Source: Axinella damicornis
Lineage: Eukaryota; Porifera; Demospongiae; Axinellida; Axinellidae
Assembly (NCBI GenBank): GCA_963931865.1
Contig: OZ007515.1
Coordinates: 3,826,192 to 3,890,191 of the forward strand
Direction: 5' to 3'
DNA: 64,000 nt
Part shown: piece after piece, positions 15,137-46,812 of the stretch
Layout: every line of letters starts with the position of its first letter
How positions within the stretch are numbered: the stretch's first letter is position 1
Translations under genes and position numbers: made by a program
Notes under the pieces: model-generated
The model's input: the letters and a program-made list of their open reading frames with translations, nothing else
Told to the model about the DNA's origin: nothing
The model's database searches: none

Positions 15137-18100
15137 CTACCTCAGCTCTACCAATCTTCTAGTTGCAATTTGACAGAGTAGGTTAAAGTCCACATCCAGA
15201 TGCTTCCTCCAAAACCTTGGCTGCCTTCCCCACACCACAGCAGGAAAACAAGGGCTTGGTATGCCATGAAAGATCCTGGCAATTGCACGCCCTGTAAAGT
15301 TATGATCTGTCTGGATTGTTACAAGAGCATGAATGTCCCGACATATATGATTCCGTAAGTCAGGTGAAATTTCTGTTGGTGCTGTTTCGAAGGTGGAAAT
15401 TCCAAGCTGCGACAAGTGTTCACTGTCTAGCCCTCCTTCAAAGTATTGATCTATTAAGGCTTTGAGCTTCGCTTGACTCTGGGTATCGTCTTCTCCACTA
15501 CAACAGTCATAGATATCATTGCAGGCTACTGACTGCAACACCGAATGCAGAAGGTGAAGTTTCCTGATATCCGACTCTTCTTGTTTCTTGACCCTCTTGG
15601 ACAGGGAATCACATACAGAGTCCCGCTCATCTGCAGTCAAGTCACCAGGAGAACGAAGGTGGAAGGCCAGGTTGCTGAACTCCACAAGAACAGTGCTGTT
15701 TGCTCCAGCTCTGCTGCCAGTCTGACGGTCATTGTATTGGAGATCGCGAAGCTCAGATCTCACAATATGTGACTCCCAGCCCATCGAATCAGAAAGACCA
15801 ACCACAGAGAAAGAAACACTGTTTGCATGGTCAAGGTCTGTGCCTATAACAGAAAGGAACATATTCATAGGGGGCAGCTGACCACCCTTTCACTATAACG
15901 ATTACATCATAGCCAATGCAATCAAGGACTGTTTGTGTACTGCTACATGGCCACAGAGTGTGAATATCCTCAGTCCTAGCAAATGGCATTGCCATAGAAG
16001 CCTGGCCTACGGCTATGCTTACAAGGGTACTATTTTTTATACTGTTAGCGTCACTGCCACTTCGGGCCTAGAATCTAACAGGAATGACTTCTAAAATCCC
16101 AAACCATTGCACTTTGACCGAGAGGGACAATTTTGTGTCGGTTGATTTGTGGCCTCACAGGCTGCGGTTGGCAGCAAATCACTAGTACTCCCTGAGCCCC
16201 CTCCTAGATCTGCCCTTGGCCCCTACACTACGCACACTGTTCCTACATTGATGACTGACACCATTGGCAGGAATAGGGCCTTCTAGGGTGTTTCCACCCT
16301 GCGTAACCTTAAACATTCATAGATGAACGCAGAGAGCAACAAAAGCTTCCCTTCGCAGTATCTCAATCCAGTATCTAGCAGTTTCATGCAGTTTAGCACT
16401 CCCTGCTGTCTAGCTACACTACTGTGACTGACAGTGTAATGTTACCTTTCGCTCTGAGCATCGCAGTTGCAGCAGCCACAGAGGGCACTTTCCTTGCCAG
16501 TGCCCGCAGCTGCTTGAGTCCCCCGTAGCACTTGAGGGTGCATGTGTCATTTACATGGTTCAGTACTTCAACCCATGACTCGAACTCGAGGTAGCACAGC
16601 AGTGTTGAGAGACATTCTTCTCTCACATCCAAATCCTGGACAGTAGCTTCGATGGGAATGGCTACTTCGTGACCTGCACACCATCGAGACCTTGACAATA
16701 GAGGCTGAGAATCGGGACTGCCCTGTGAATATTGGGGACCGTCCTGAGGAGGGCTGGGAGTAGCAGTGGAGGGTTGTTTGATTTCTTTGCACCGACATTT
16801 TGGGAATGCTTTCTTGACAAGCTGCTTTATGGGGTACGGATCAACTGTATTGCTGTAGATGTGGCGACGGAGCTCCACCATGTCACTACCCTGCATTAAA
16901 GTAGTGCAATAATAATATAATAGCTTTCTCTTTTACATTTAGATACTGCAAAATGCTCACCTCTTTGTCAATAAAGACATGGCAAAATGCTGGAAGTCCA
17001 TCCCTCCCAGCACGGCCAATCTCCTGCACGAAGGACTCAAAGCTCTTGGGCATGTTGTAGTGGATGATGGCCCTCACATCAGCCTTATTCAGACCCATAC
17101 CAAAGGCAATAGTAGCCACAACGATTCTCAGACTTCCGGTCATGAATTCCATCTGTACCTTCTTCCTCTGGGCTGGCGGCATCCCAGCATGGTAGCACTC
17201 AGCCGACCAATCAACCCTGCGCTTCTTGTTCCCTCTACCCCATCCCACCCTCCCGCCTCCATCAGCTTTCCTCTTTCGGGAACTTGCTTTCTCCTTCATC
17301 TTTTTCGTCCCTTTAGACTCTTCCAGACATAGTTCATCATCACAGTTGTCCTCCTGTGGATGTACCGAGAGGGACTGCAGAGAGGTTCGGAGCAGCTGGG
17401 ATATCCGCTCAGTTTGCTGCTGCCTGGTACAGTAGATGATGATGGAGTCACAATGTTGCATTCTGGGACTCTGCAGGAGGCCGACAAGAGCCTGAGGAGG
17501 AGAAAGAGGAAAATGTTGGCCTTGTGTTTCGCAAAGCAGGTATAGCTGCATGGTGTGTCTGCAAAGACGTACAGTAAAACCTCTGACAGTGGACCATCCG
17601 AGATAGGGACACAATGTAATAGACCTCTCCACAAAGGATGATTTTCAAGGTCTCAAATAATTGATATCCCTATAGTTCTAATACATTTTGAACCCCCGAG
17701 AAGAGGACCACGAAACGACTATGCCAGAGCTTACTTGCTCTCTGTCCTGGTCACATGAGGCAGTGATGTGCAGGTTACTAGGGAGGGCGGACCCTCGTAT
17801 GATGTTCTCCTCCGCTATTCCAAGGTGGGAGGCCACAGAGAGGGTGGTGGCTCTTGTAGCTGTGGCTGTCAAACCCAGCAGACACTTCACACCTAACCTC
17901 TCTCTCAGAACCTGGAGAGGGGATAGAGCAACACGGCAGGCTGGTGTGGTTGGTTGTGGCTGACATGCTTGTAAAAGAGAGTTACCTTGTATACCCTGAG
18001 GTAGGAGGGTCGGAAATTATGGCTCCACTCTGACACACAATGGGCCTCATCAATACAGGCGAAGGCCACTGGAGGCAGCCGGGAGAGGGAGTGCCTACCC

Positions 18101-19277
18101 CAGAATGCCCCACCCACCAGTGCCTCAGGAGACAGGAGGAGCACGTTCACCCTCCCTTCCATAACGTCACACACTATCTTCTCTCGCTGTGGCCGGGTCT
18201 GATTGGAGTGCAGACACGCCCCCCTCAGACTGAGAGGAAAGTGACGTACCTACGGAGTAACGAGAGGAGCTTTTAACCAGTTGGGTCTTCCATGTTCTAT
18301 TCTGAATACACACGAGAGAAGGAGAGCTCTGGTTGAAGCTGGAGGGAATGGTTTCTCCCTCCCTTGCACAGCATGGATACAGGCTAGCCTCGTTCCCAGT
18401 CCCATGCCCAGCTTTTTGTCGCTCAAGCAGTACGGAAAAGTGGGGAGGGCCTGGTACATTTCCTCATGTGAGCATGACGTAATCGACAAATGGCAAAATT
18501 TGCAGATCGAGGACGCTACGCTTTGCGTGTTATTCAAAACATCTACACGTTCAATGCTCGGTGGTACCTTTTGCTGTTCTGAGACCCAGTACGCCCACAT
18601 TCATTTTAGGTCTTTCTACCGTCTTTCTACCCTTGACGTCACTCACATGAGGAAATGTACCAGGCCCTTCCCGCTTTCCGTACTGCAAGTGACGAAAAGC
18701 TGGGCATGGGACTGGGAACGAGGCTAGATACAGGCTGTTTTGGAGGTGACAATCATCAGGGAATGAGTAAGTCGACATAACATACACTTATTTTCCAACA
18801 GCAGACGCAAGATTGAAACTGTACCTGGTCTTCCATTAGTGCCACAAGAGGTGAGACAACGAGTGTAATGCAGGGGGTCTTTTGGGCATAGAGGTAGGCA
18901 GGCAGCTGGTAACAGAGAGACTTGCCAGTGCCAGTGGAGAGAACGACGAGAGTGGAGATACCTACCCACAAGTCAGAGATACAAGAAAATGAATTCAATT
19001 GCAATTACCAGATGGGCTAGCCTTGTTCCCAGGCCCGAGACGGGCCTGGGAATGAGGCTACAGATGGGCAAACCTGATAGGATCCTTGTGATGGCTTCTT
19101 CCTGCCCGGGCCGAAACGACTCATAGCCAAACTTCCTCATAGTCTCGTAGACAGAGGCAGGTGTGTCTGAGACAAGGAATATGAACCACTTCGATCAAAC
19201 ATGCACACAAAGTTTGCAATGAGCAACTGCAGCAGTACTATTATACGTGCATGTATATCTATTCATCCATCAATGTA

Positions 19278-19308
<31 letters not shown>

Positions 19309-22300
19309 GCAGGTTGGTTAAAAGTTTCCAAAATGCAATACAAAGTGCAAACATTAAACAGACTATATTATTATGACTTCAAGCAAGAGCGCATGATGAC
19401 ATCATTGTAGAAACAATGATGTCATCATGCGCTCTTGCTTCAAGCAAGCTCTTGTGTGTTATAAGGCATGTGTAATATCTTGAGGGCTTCGATAAGATCT
19501 TCGCAGAGGACCTACAGCTACACATTACGTATGTTGACTTACATTCTGCAACCTCTAAACTAACTGTTGTGAAGCCGACCAGTCTCTGCATCTACACGTA
19601 TCAGTATACTTACCAATGGTTCCGGAACCTTCACTTTGGAAGACTGGCTCCACCGCTGGAGGGGGAGGGGGTGGAGGAGTGTAACACGGAGGTGGGGGGA
19701 TGAAGGTTGACATGGTGCCAGAGGTCTCAACTCCATCTCCATTTGTGGAATCTGCATCATCATCAATTTTCCTGTCCGCACGTATTGGTTCTTGGGGCTG
19801 TGTCCACTGGGTCCCCCCGAGTTTGATCCCCCTAGCCATCATTGCAGCTTGCTCGATTGAGGGAAACGGACTGTCATTTACAAGCAGCTTCAACGTCGCT
19901 TCATCCACCTCCTCCTCTCCTTGGAGAGCCATGCTATCACTAAACTGGACCTTCTCCCCAGCAAACTGACCTAGATTCTTGAAACCACCACTTTCTGTGC
20001 AGTTCATTGCCCAGTGGCCTGGCTTCCCACATCTGAAGCAAACGTTGCGCCCCTTACGACCACCGCCACCGCCACCACCACCACCACCACCACCACCACC
20101 GGAACCTTCCTGGTCCTTCTGGTACTTCTTCCACATTTTCCTTTTGTATGCAGAGCCAGTAATCTTCCCAGATTTCTTGGAGTACCGCTTGACCTTCATG
20201 TTCAGACGCACAAAGTTCTCACTCACAGAGGTCGACCTGCAAAAGCAGAAAAAAAGGACAAGAATTGTCAGCACGTTCCCATCTAGGTATTACCTGTATG
20301 CACACTGCATCCAAATCTTCGTATACTTATGTATCACGGGTAGTGTACGTATCTATAGTAACTGCTTACTTTGAAGATCTGGCTTGAAACTTTGATCCTA
20401 TTTGGTCTGTGCTTGTGCCTTCTAAACTGTCGCTCCACTGATCTTCAGTGTCGTCTGGTGAACTAAGGTGATCGCCAGTAGACTCCGGATCCTTCTCCTT
20501 CCACTTCTTCACAGAGGACGGAGAGCTACTTTGAATCTTAGCACCTCTCAATCTTGTTGTGTCCTTGCTCATAATGGCTTGTGTGCCACCCACTAAATGA
20601 CTAAACTGTTTCTCAACAGGTTGGGAACGTCCTGAATCCCCCTCCTGCTTCAGGCTGGATCTTGATCTAGGCTGTGGGACAGAAGGTTGGGAACGTCCTG
20701 AATCCCTCTCCTGCTTCAGGCTGGCTCTTGATCTCAGTTGTGGGACAGAAGGTGGGAGAGGAGAACTGTATTTTCGTTGCTGAGTGCTGATGGAGGATGA
20801 AGCAGTAGGTTTTGGAAGGGCAGGTCGTGACTCTGAAGGTGGTTGAGCATATGAGAACGGTTGAGTTTTTGAAGACGTTGCTGATGGTTGAATATCCGAA
20901 GCTGCTGATGGTTGAATATCAGAGGTATTGTCAACATCTTGGGAATCTTGGGACTGAAGGTACACAAGACAGGTTGGAAGAGATTTCGGAAGCTCTTCAC
21001 ACAATGATGAACCATGCCCTGCAATATGATCACCTATTCCAGAAGCCGTAGAGTTTAGCTGGGATTGTGGTACGGTTTTGATACGCCTGGAGCTCAAACT
21101 TTCAAGCTCATTGAAAACACTTTTTGTTGGAGTAGCTGTGTCGTATGCATTCTGCACCACACCAACTGTACGTTCAAACATCTCATGTTGTGAAGCAAAA
21201 GCGCTACTCATGGCAACTTGAATGTCTTCCAATTTAGATAGCTCACTGTACTTAGACATCAAGTCGGTTTCTGGGACAGGACCGCCTTCGGACTCGGAAC
21301 TGCTATCATAGGCTTGCCCACACTCCGGAGGAGGAGAAGCAAGATCAGAATAACGGATAGTGCTTCCGTCCGTCTCACACACAGCCTCTGAGGGGGTTGA
21401 AGGAGAACTGATGGAAGAGTTTCTTCCATTGCCAGTACTGGTGCTTTCTAATGTTTGTAGGTTGCTGAGGTCAGGGGCGCAGCTTTCTAGCCACTTGGTG
21501 GAGACACGGTGATTGCGTCTTAGCTTCCTTGGGCTGGAGGAGTGCTGACCGGCAATCACTGGAGAGACGGATCTGAAGGATAGGGAAACCTCATCATCAG
21601 CAGCAAAGTGAACCTGCTCTCAGTTGAGTTACCCCACCTCCTGGACCAGAGGTACTAGCAAGCAACGATAAACTGGAGGATGAAGTCCAGGAAATGAAGA
21701 TCTGATGTCACCTGGAGGCCTCCTACATTTCTCATGTACTTGGGATGGAAGTCTAGGAGCTCCCCCCCCCCCCCCCCCAACCATCTTTTGTGTACCCAAC
21801 TGGGGGTGAATGAGCCCCTCCCACATAATTTTTGTACCTGACTTGAGAGTATATGAGCCCTTCCCACATAATTTATGTACCTGAATGGGGGCCTATGAGC
21901 CCCTCCCATGTTTCTGATGTTTATTTCTTGTGACAATGTTTCTAGCTCAGGATCAAGTCGGAGACCTTGAGAGGAGATTTGAGGGCTAGCCTGCAGCTAC
22001 AATAAGAATGAAAAGTAATTATGAGGAGTTGGGAACATGCTTACATGTACTAATAGTTATGTGAAGTCATACAGTGGCTCACAGCGTTACCTCTGTATCT
22101 ACATCCGCACCATTTCCAGCGACATCTGATTCAATCTCTTGTTTTGGGACTACACTCTCAAATTCCTCCTGAACACTGACTTTGTCGATGACCACTGTCT
22201 TGTACCCTTGCCCCTTCGTCCATTTACGCAGTTTCCAAGTTGCCTGTCTTTCACTCTTCTCAACGCCAACCTCAGGAGGTGCCTTCTTCTTGTTCAGGGA

Positions 22301-23274
22301 CACACCGAACACACCGTCTTCATCCATCTGCAGGAGCAGAGCAATTCACAACAACAAACATATAATTCTATTGCCAAACAACTGCACATTGTTCCATTCC
22401 CATGCCTTGTCTTGGGAATTAGACAAAACCGCTTAGCGATCTACCTCAGCTGACTTTTCCTTCATTTTGCTGGGAGTCATTCCCACGTCCAGTTCTTCTT
22501 GGCTCTCTTTGACACCGTCCTTTCCATGCCTCCCAAGCTTGCTCTTTGCCTTCTGGTACTGACAATATGTATCTTTTGAACAAACGAGACAACAGATCAA
22601 GCATTTGGATCTACACCACTAGTACTAGTCTCGGCCCCAGACCCAAACCAACCCCGCGCTGGGGTTGGTTTGGGTCTGGGGCCGAGACTACATTTGTACT
22701 AATGAGGTACCTCTTATCTCCAGAGGACTGTCATCAATGTCAACCTGAAATAACAAATACTTACACTGATTATCCGACTTACTACTAGTGTACATGTAAG
22801 TGTAGATGGTATAAAGTGCAGAGTAATATCACTGAGAGACTCCATCGGAGTCAATCCAGACTGGTTCCCAGGCCCTCTGCAAAGAAGGCTCTAGGAACCA
22901 GACTATCCTCTGAAGAAGGCTCCTGGTCTTGGTCAGCCTTGTTCCCATGCCATTCTCACTACAGGATTTTGATCACTTGTACTATAGTACTATTCTCCCA
23001 CCAGACTCTTTTCCGCTTCCGAGAAACAAGTTTGGGAACGATGAGATTATGGCTGTACTGCAAGTAACCACAGATGAGAGTAAGATACACATGATTGTAT
23101 ATTACCAAGAGCGCATAAGTAGATCGCCCGCCCGGAGTTACTCCGGGCGGGCGATCTACTTATGCGCTCTTGATATTACATGTACCTTTGTGGGTTTTCG
23201 TCCATGCTTTCTCTCAAACATACTCTCCCAACATTTCAGTTCCTTCTTCAGCAGCTGCAGCTGCCTTTTCCTCA
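15137..23274 (-). CDS. RECQL4: RecQ-like helicase 4 with Sld2-like N-terminus
   Basis: Fourteen exons in closing phase: 23274-23186, 22744-22711, 22572-22445, 22327-22091, 21990-21881, 21572-20370, 20236-19614, 19166-19074, 18961-18825, 18249-17986, 17911-17735, 17491-16961, 16890-16446 and 15843-15137, about 1592 residues. The N-terminus ([20 protein letters not shown], then a YQKAK motif) matches the Sld2/RECQL4 replication-initiation domain. The exon at 20236 holds the RECQL4 signature NFVRLNMK and a CCHC zinc knuckle ([14 protein letters not shown]) beside a 14-glycine run. Helicase motifs: STGTGKS (I), DEAH (II), LTATAT (III), and [10 protein letters not shown] (VI). The C-terminus [13 protein letters not shown]...FWRK is RECQL4-specific. 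Roles: origin firing and DNA repair. The first exon begins with the last two bases of a codon (xTG AGG AAA), so the ATG is either split by an intron or lies further upstream. The protein is longer than human (1208 aa), mainly in the linker, which has a 20-residue tandem repeat (VPQxRSRxSLKQExDSGRSQP). Confidence 0.93.
17570..17700. mobile_element. Fragment starting TACAGTAAAACCTC (mariner/Tigger-type end)
   Basis: TACAGTAAAACCTCTGACAGTGG begins a segment ending near CCCCGAGAAGAGGACC. The GAGAAGAGGACC tail also occurs near 13400 downstream of TAGTTCTAAAACATT. TA + CAGTAAAACC ends are typical of Tc1/mariner-group elements in invertebrates (general knowledge). Sits in a RECQL4 intron. Confidence 0.35.
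18385..18726. mobile_element. TAGCCTC foldback element (342 bp), exact 9 bp target duplication
   Basis: Inverted arms of roughly 100 bp, TAGCCTCGTTCCCAGTCCCA outward, meet around a short non-repeated centre. GATACAGGC is duplicated at 18376-18384 and 18727-18735. It lies in a RECQL4 intron. Confidence 0.88.
19018..19060. mobile_element. TAGCCTT hairpin (43 bp), exact 9 bp target duplication
   Basis: TAGCCTTGTTCCCAGGCCC and GGGCCTGGGAATGAGGCTA form a tight hairpin. CAGATGGGC is duplicated at 19009-19017 and 19061-19069. It lies 13 bp from a RECQL4 splice donor. Confidence 0.9.
19273..19309. repeat. (ATCT)n microsatellite
   Basis: About nine ATCT units in a RECQL4 intron. Confidence 0.9.
19384..19437. 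mobile_element. CAAGAGCGC palindrome (54 bp), exact 7 bp target duplication
   Basis: CAAGAGCGCATGATGACATC and its inverse form 24-bp arms. CTTCAAG is duplicated directly outside each end (19377-19383 and 19438-19444). It shares its ends with the palindrome at 23106. Confidence 0.88.
21762..21935. repeat. C17 tract plus 42 bp tandem repeat bordering a RECQL4 exon
   Basis: A run of 17 C is followed by three imperfect 42 bp units (GGGCTCAT...GTAC read on the minus strand). The last unit extends into the small RECQL4 exon 21881-21990, whose chosen donor (GTACAT) lies inside the repeat. The repeat may therefore offer alternative donors. Confidence 0.7.
22626..22690. mobile_element. TAGTCTC hairpin (65 bp)
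   Basis: TAGTCTCGGCCCCAGACCCA and its inverse form perfect arms of nearly 30 bp. The flanks CACTAGTAC and CATTTGTAC match at 7 of 9 positions. It lies in the short RECQL4 intron 22573-22710. Confidence 0.82.
22858..22912. mobile_element. Decayed hairpin of the same family
   Basis: GACTGGTTCCCAGG and CTAGGAACCAGACTA are imperfect inverted ends around a short spacer. A second decayed pair, CCTTGTTCCCATG and GTTTGGGAACGATGAGA, lies at 22938-23047. Confidence 0.5.
23106..23172. mobile_element. CAAGAGCGC palindrome (67 bp), exact 7 bp target duplication
   Basis: Perfect arms of 33 bp (CAAGAGCGCATAAGTAGATC outward) have essentially no loop. ATATTAC is duplicated at 23099-23105 and 23173-23179. 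It begins 14 bp past a RECQL4 splice donor. Confidence 0.9.
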
Positions 23275-23339
23275 CTGAGGACACAATGTATTGAATTATG
23301 TGACCTGCAATAACTGGGGTGCAGTATTTCAATCAGCAT

Positions 23340-24965
23340 ACCTACAGGACATTTGTGAGACATTTGCCAAGGCAATATCACAGCAATTTGTCCTGGCAAA
23401 TGTCTTGGCTGGGATATTGCCCCAGCAAATAGAGTAAAGCACCAATGTTCAGCCACAACCAATAATCGGCCACTCACCACAGAAACAAGTAGCAGCCCTG
23501 AACTGGAAGATATTGCCTCTCTGTGGTAGTTTGGGAATGGAGTAGCTGTACTTTAGTCTGGCAGCAATGTGCCTGGAAATCCCGTCATCCGAATATTGCA
23601 TAAATCGGCGAACTTAACCAATGCATGGACATGCTGCTGTAACTTTCCGTATATGCTACAATCATGAAATAAAACGCAGCAGACAGCCCAGACCCTTCTT
23701 AGTGTATGCTCAGCAAACGGGAATGTCTTTGAAGGTAAATCATTATACATCAAAATATTGAGTGCTTCAAGCCCATCGATGATCGGACACTGAATTTGCG
23801 TAGCGTTTTGGTGTGGGATGGACTCCAGCTAATCACTAGGCCTACAATGTTGATATCACTAGAACGTACAGGTCCTTGCAAACAGAAGAGCTGCAGAGTA
23901 CACACTGCTTAGTCTCGGAACCAGACCCTTCAGGTGGGGGAGGAGGAAAGGGTCTGGGCACGTTCCTACATTCGAGTTGTCCTCACGGAACGTAATTATG
24001 CGTGGTAATTAGCGATCAACTGCGATACCACGCGCACAATCACAGTCGACCTGCTCGTTGCTCTCCTCGACTTTTTGTCAGTCGCTCGCGGGTAACGCAG
24101 TAGGGCACAGTGATTCGCCATGTCTAGTCACTGGCGACACAGAAAGCCTGGAGAAAAATCATTTCCCTGACGTCATTCGCGATCAACGCTTCTGATTCGT
24201 TAGGTCAACATTCCGACCTGGGGACAACTCGAATGTAAGATGGTGCCCAGACCCTTTCCTCCTCCCCCGCACGAAGGGTCTGGTTCCGAGACTACACACT
24301 GCTAACACTTTACCAAAGAGAATCATGAAGAGCAGCTGTATCTCGAGAACCACACAACGCACAGACACAAGATCGACTTGTACCGTTATGTTGGTGAGGG
24401 CCTGTACATTCCATCGATTCCAGTATCCGTCAGGTCTGGGTTTTGATTGGGTGTGTCCACACCAAAACCTCAATGTCCGATCATTGATGGGCTGAAAGCA
24501 CTCGACATTTCGATGTATACAGCAAATGTTTTACCACCAAAGACGATCACATTCTCTGAGCACACCGTGAATGGCCTGGGCTGTCTGCCGCTTTTTGCTA
24601 CATGCTCGTAACGTGTACAGTTACAGCAGTATGTCCATGCATTGCTTTAATTCACTGATTTATTCGGACCATGAGGTTCCCAGGCACATTGCTACAAGTA
24701 CAGCTCTGCTAGCTATAAATTTCCCCCAGTGCAGGAATGGGAGGGGCTGCTACTTCCTGTTTTCTGTGGTGAGCAGCTGACTATTGGCGATGGCTGAACA
24801 TTAGTGCTTTACTCCATCTGATAAAATCTGAGGTGCGCTGGCAAATGTGTCAGCTTGGATTTGCTTTGACAAAATGTCCCAATCCTCGGTATTGCCCCGG
24901 CAACCATACCAGGTAATATATTTGTCCCTGGAAATGCCCTGGCAAATTTATGTCCCGGGATATGC
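23340..24965. repeat. Long diverged inverted duplication between RECQL4 and INTS8
   Basis: The left arm (about 23340-23900) and right arm (about 24304-24965) align as inverted copies with many substitutions and small indels. Examples are AGCAGCATGTCCATGCATTG versus AGCAGTATGTCCATGCATTG, and CAGGCACATTGCT on both arms. One frame in the left arm (minus strand) reads WAVCCVLFHDCS; the right arm has the matching but stop-interrupted frame. This suggests a decayed coding sequence of unknown family. A foldback element sits near the centre. Confidence 0.8.
23910..24294. mobile_element. TAGTCTC foldback element (385 bp), exact 9 bp target duplication
   Basis: TAGTCTCGGAACCAGACCCT and its inverse are the ends, with arms of about 50 bp. 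CACACTGCT is duplicated at 23901-23909 and 24295-24303. The interior is GC-balanced and shows no gene. It inserted near the middle of the inverted duplication. Confidence 0.9.
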
Positions 24966-25294
24966 CCTGGCAAAATAATTGTGTCCCGGGTCACTGACCG
25001 GGAATTCTGGTCCAGAAATTATACAAAGTTGAGCATAGTTTCTACAGTTGAACATGTGGTCCAGACAATTTCAGTATTGGTGGTTCACCTTTTTCTTCGG
25101 AGTCCATGGCTCGGTTCACAGCACAGCGCTGCAGCACAACGCCCTCCTCCAGCCGCGAAAAGACAACGCATGCGTACTAGAGCGGCGAGGGGAAATCCCT
25201 AATCAGCTGTGCTCTTATTACCCGTTCACACACATGTCGAGAAGTAAAATTGAATGATACAATTCGTAAGTTTCACTGCAGGAATTGCGGAGAG

Positions 25295-46134
<20,840 letters not shown>

Positions 46135-46209
46135 CATTTGTATGTTGTGTATGCAAATGTGCACATCACTGCAGCCCAGACCACAGCAAAGCATGAAACT
46201 TTGATTCTA

Positions 46210-46330
46210 GTTAGATAGATAGATAGATAAATTTTAATTTTAGACAGGAAATGTCCCTTCAGCCACCTGGCTGGTCCTCCAGGGAGTCCTGCAGTTTGGG
46301 CTGTCCAAACGCTCCTGACTGTTTGCATGA
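46210..46330. repeat. Possible retroposon tail with (TAGA)n
   Basis: TAGATAGATAGATAAATTTTAATTTTAGACAGGAAATGTCCC resembles TAGATAATTTTATTTCGAAGCAGGAATATGTCCC at 62817. A shared tail next to TAGA repeats suggests a SINE- or LINE-type family. Evidence is limited to these two copies. Confidence 0.35.
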
Positions 46331-46812
46331 AGATTTCACTGCAAGGAGTACAAATCAAAAAGAAAAGACACCTATAGAATCCTGCAGCTAGGTTGACATA
46401 GAATGCATGTGCAGTAGCAGGAGCTTCGGCGGCTCATGCGCTCCTGGCAGTAGTTATAACAGGCACTGCATGACACTTCTCATCGCTACAAACAGGAACT
46501 TGACTCAGACTGCATGGAACTGACCCACTTCATCATGCAAGTCCTCCACGAAGCTGTATGGCTATAGTCGTGCACAAAGCTGTATGGCATAGTTGTGCGC
46601 AGGAGCTGTCCTGTCAGGTATCGAGGCTTACCATAATTACAGTGTTGAACCCATCTGGTTTCCATGTAGCTGACAGCTGCCGGTTCTACTCATAAGAGAA
46701 TGGGAATGGATGCATGCAACTACAAGTTTTAAATTACCTATTAGACATCCAGATGCATTAAATTCATCAGCAAAACTACTACTATATCATCAGTCAAGTG
46801 TGCTGGTCATTA

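Noticed and set aside
23553..23753. 66-residue minus-strand frame in the inverted duplication, considered as a gene
   Set aside because: The other arm has stops in the matching frame, and no start, splice sites or family can be assigned. It is described as decayed coding sequence within the duplication.
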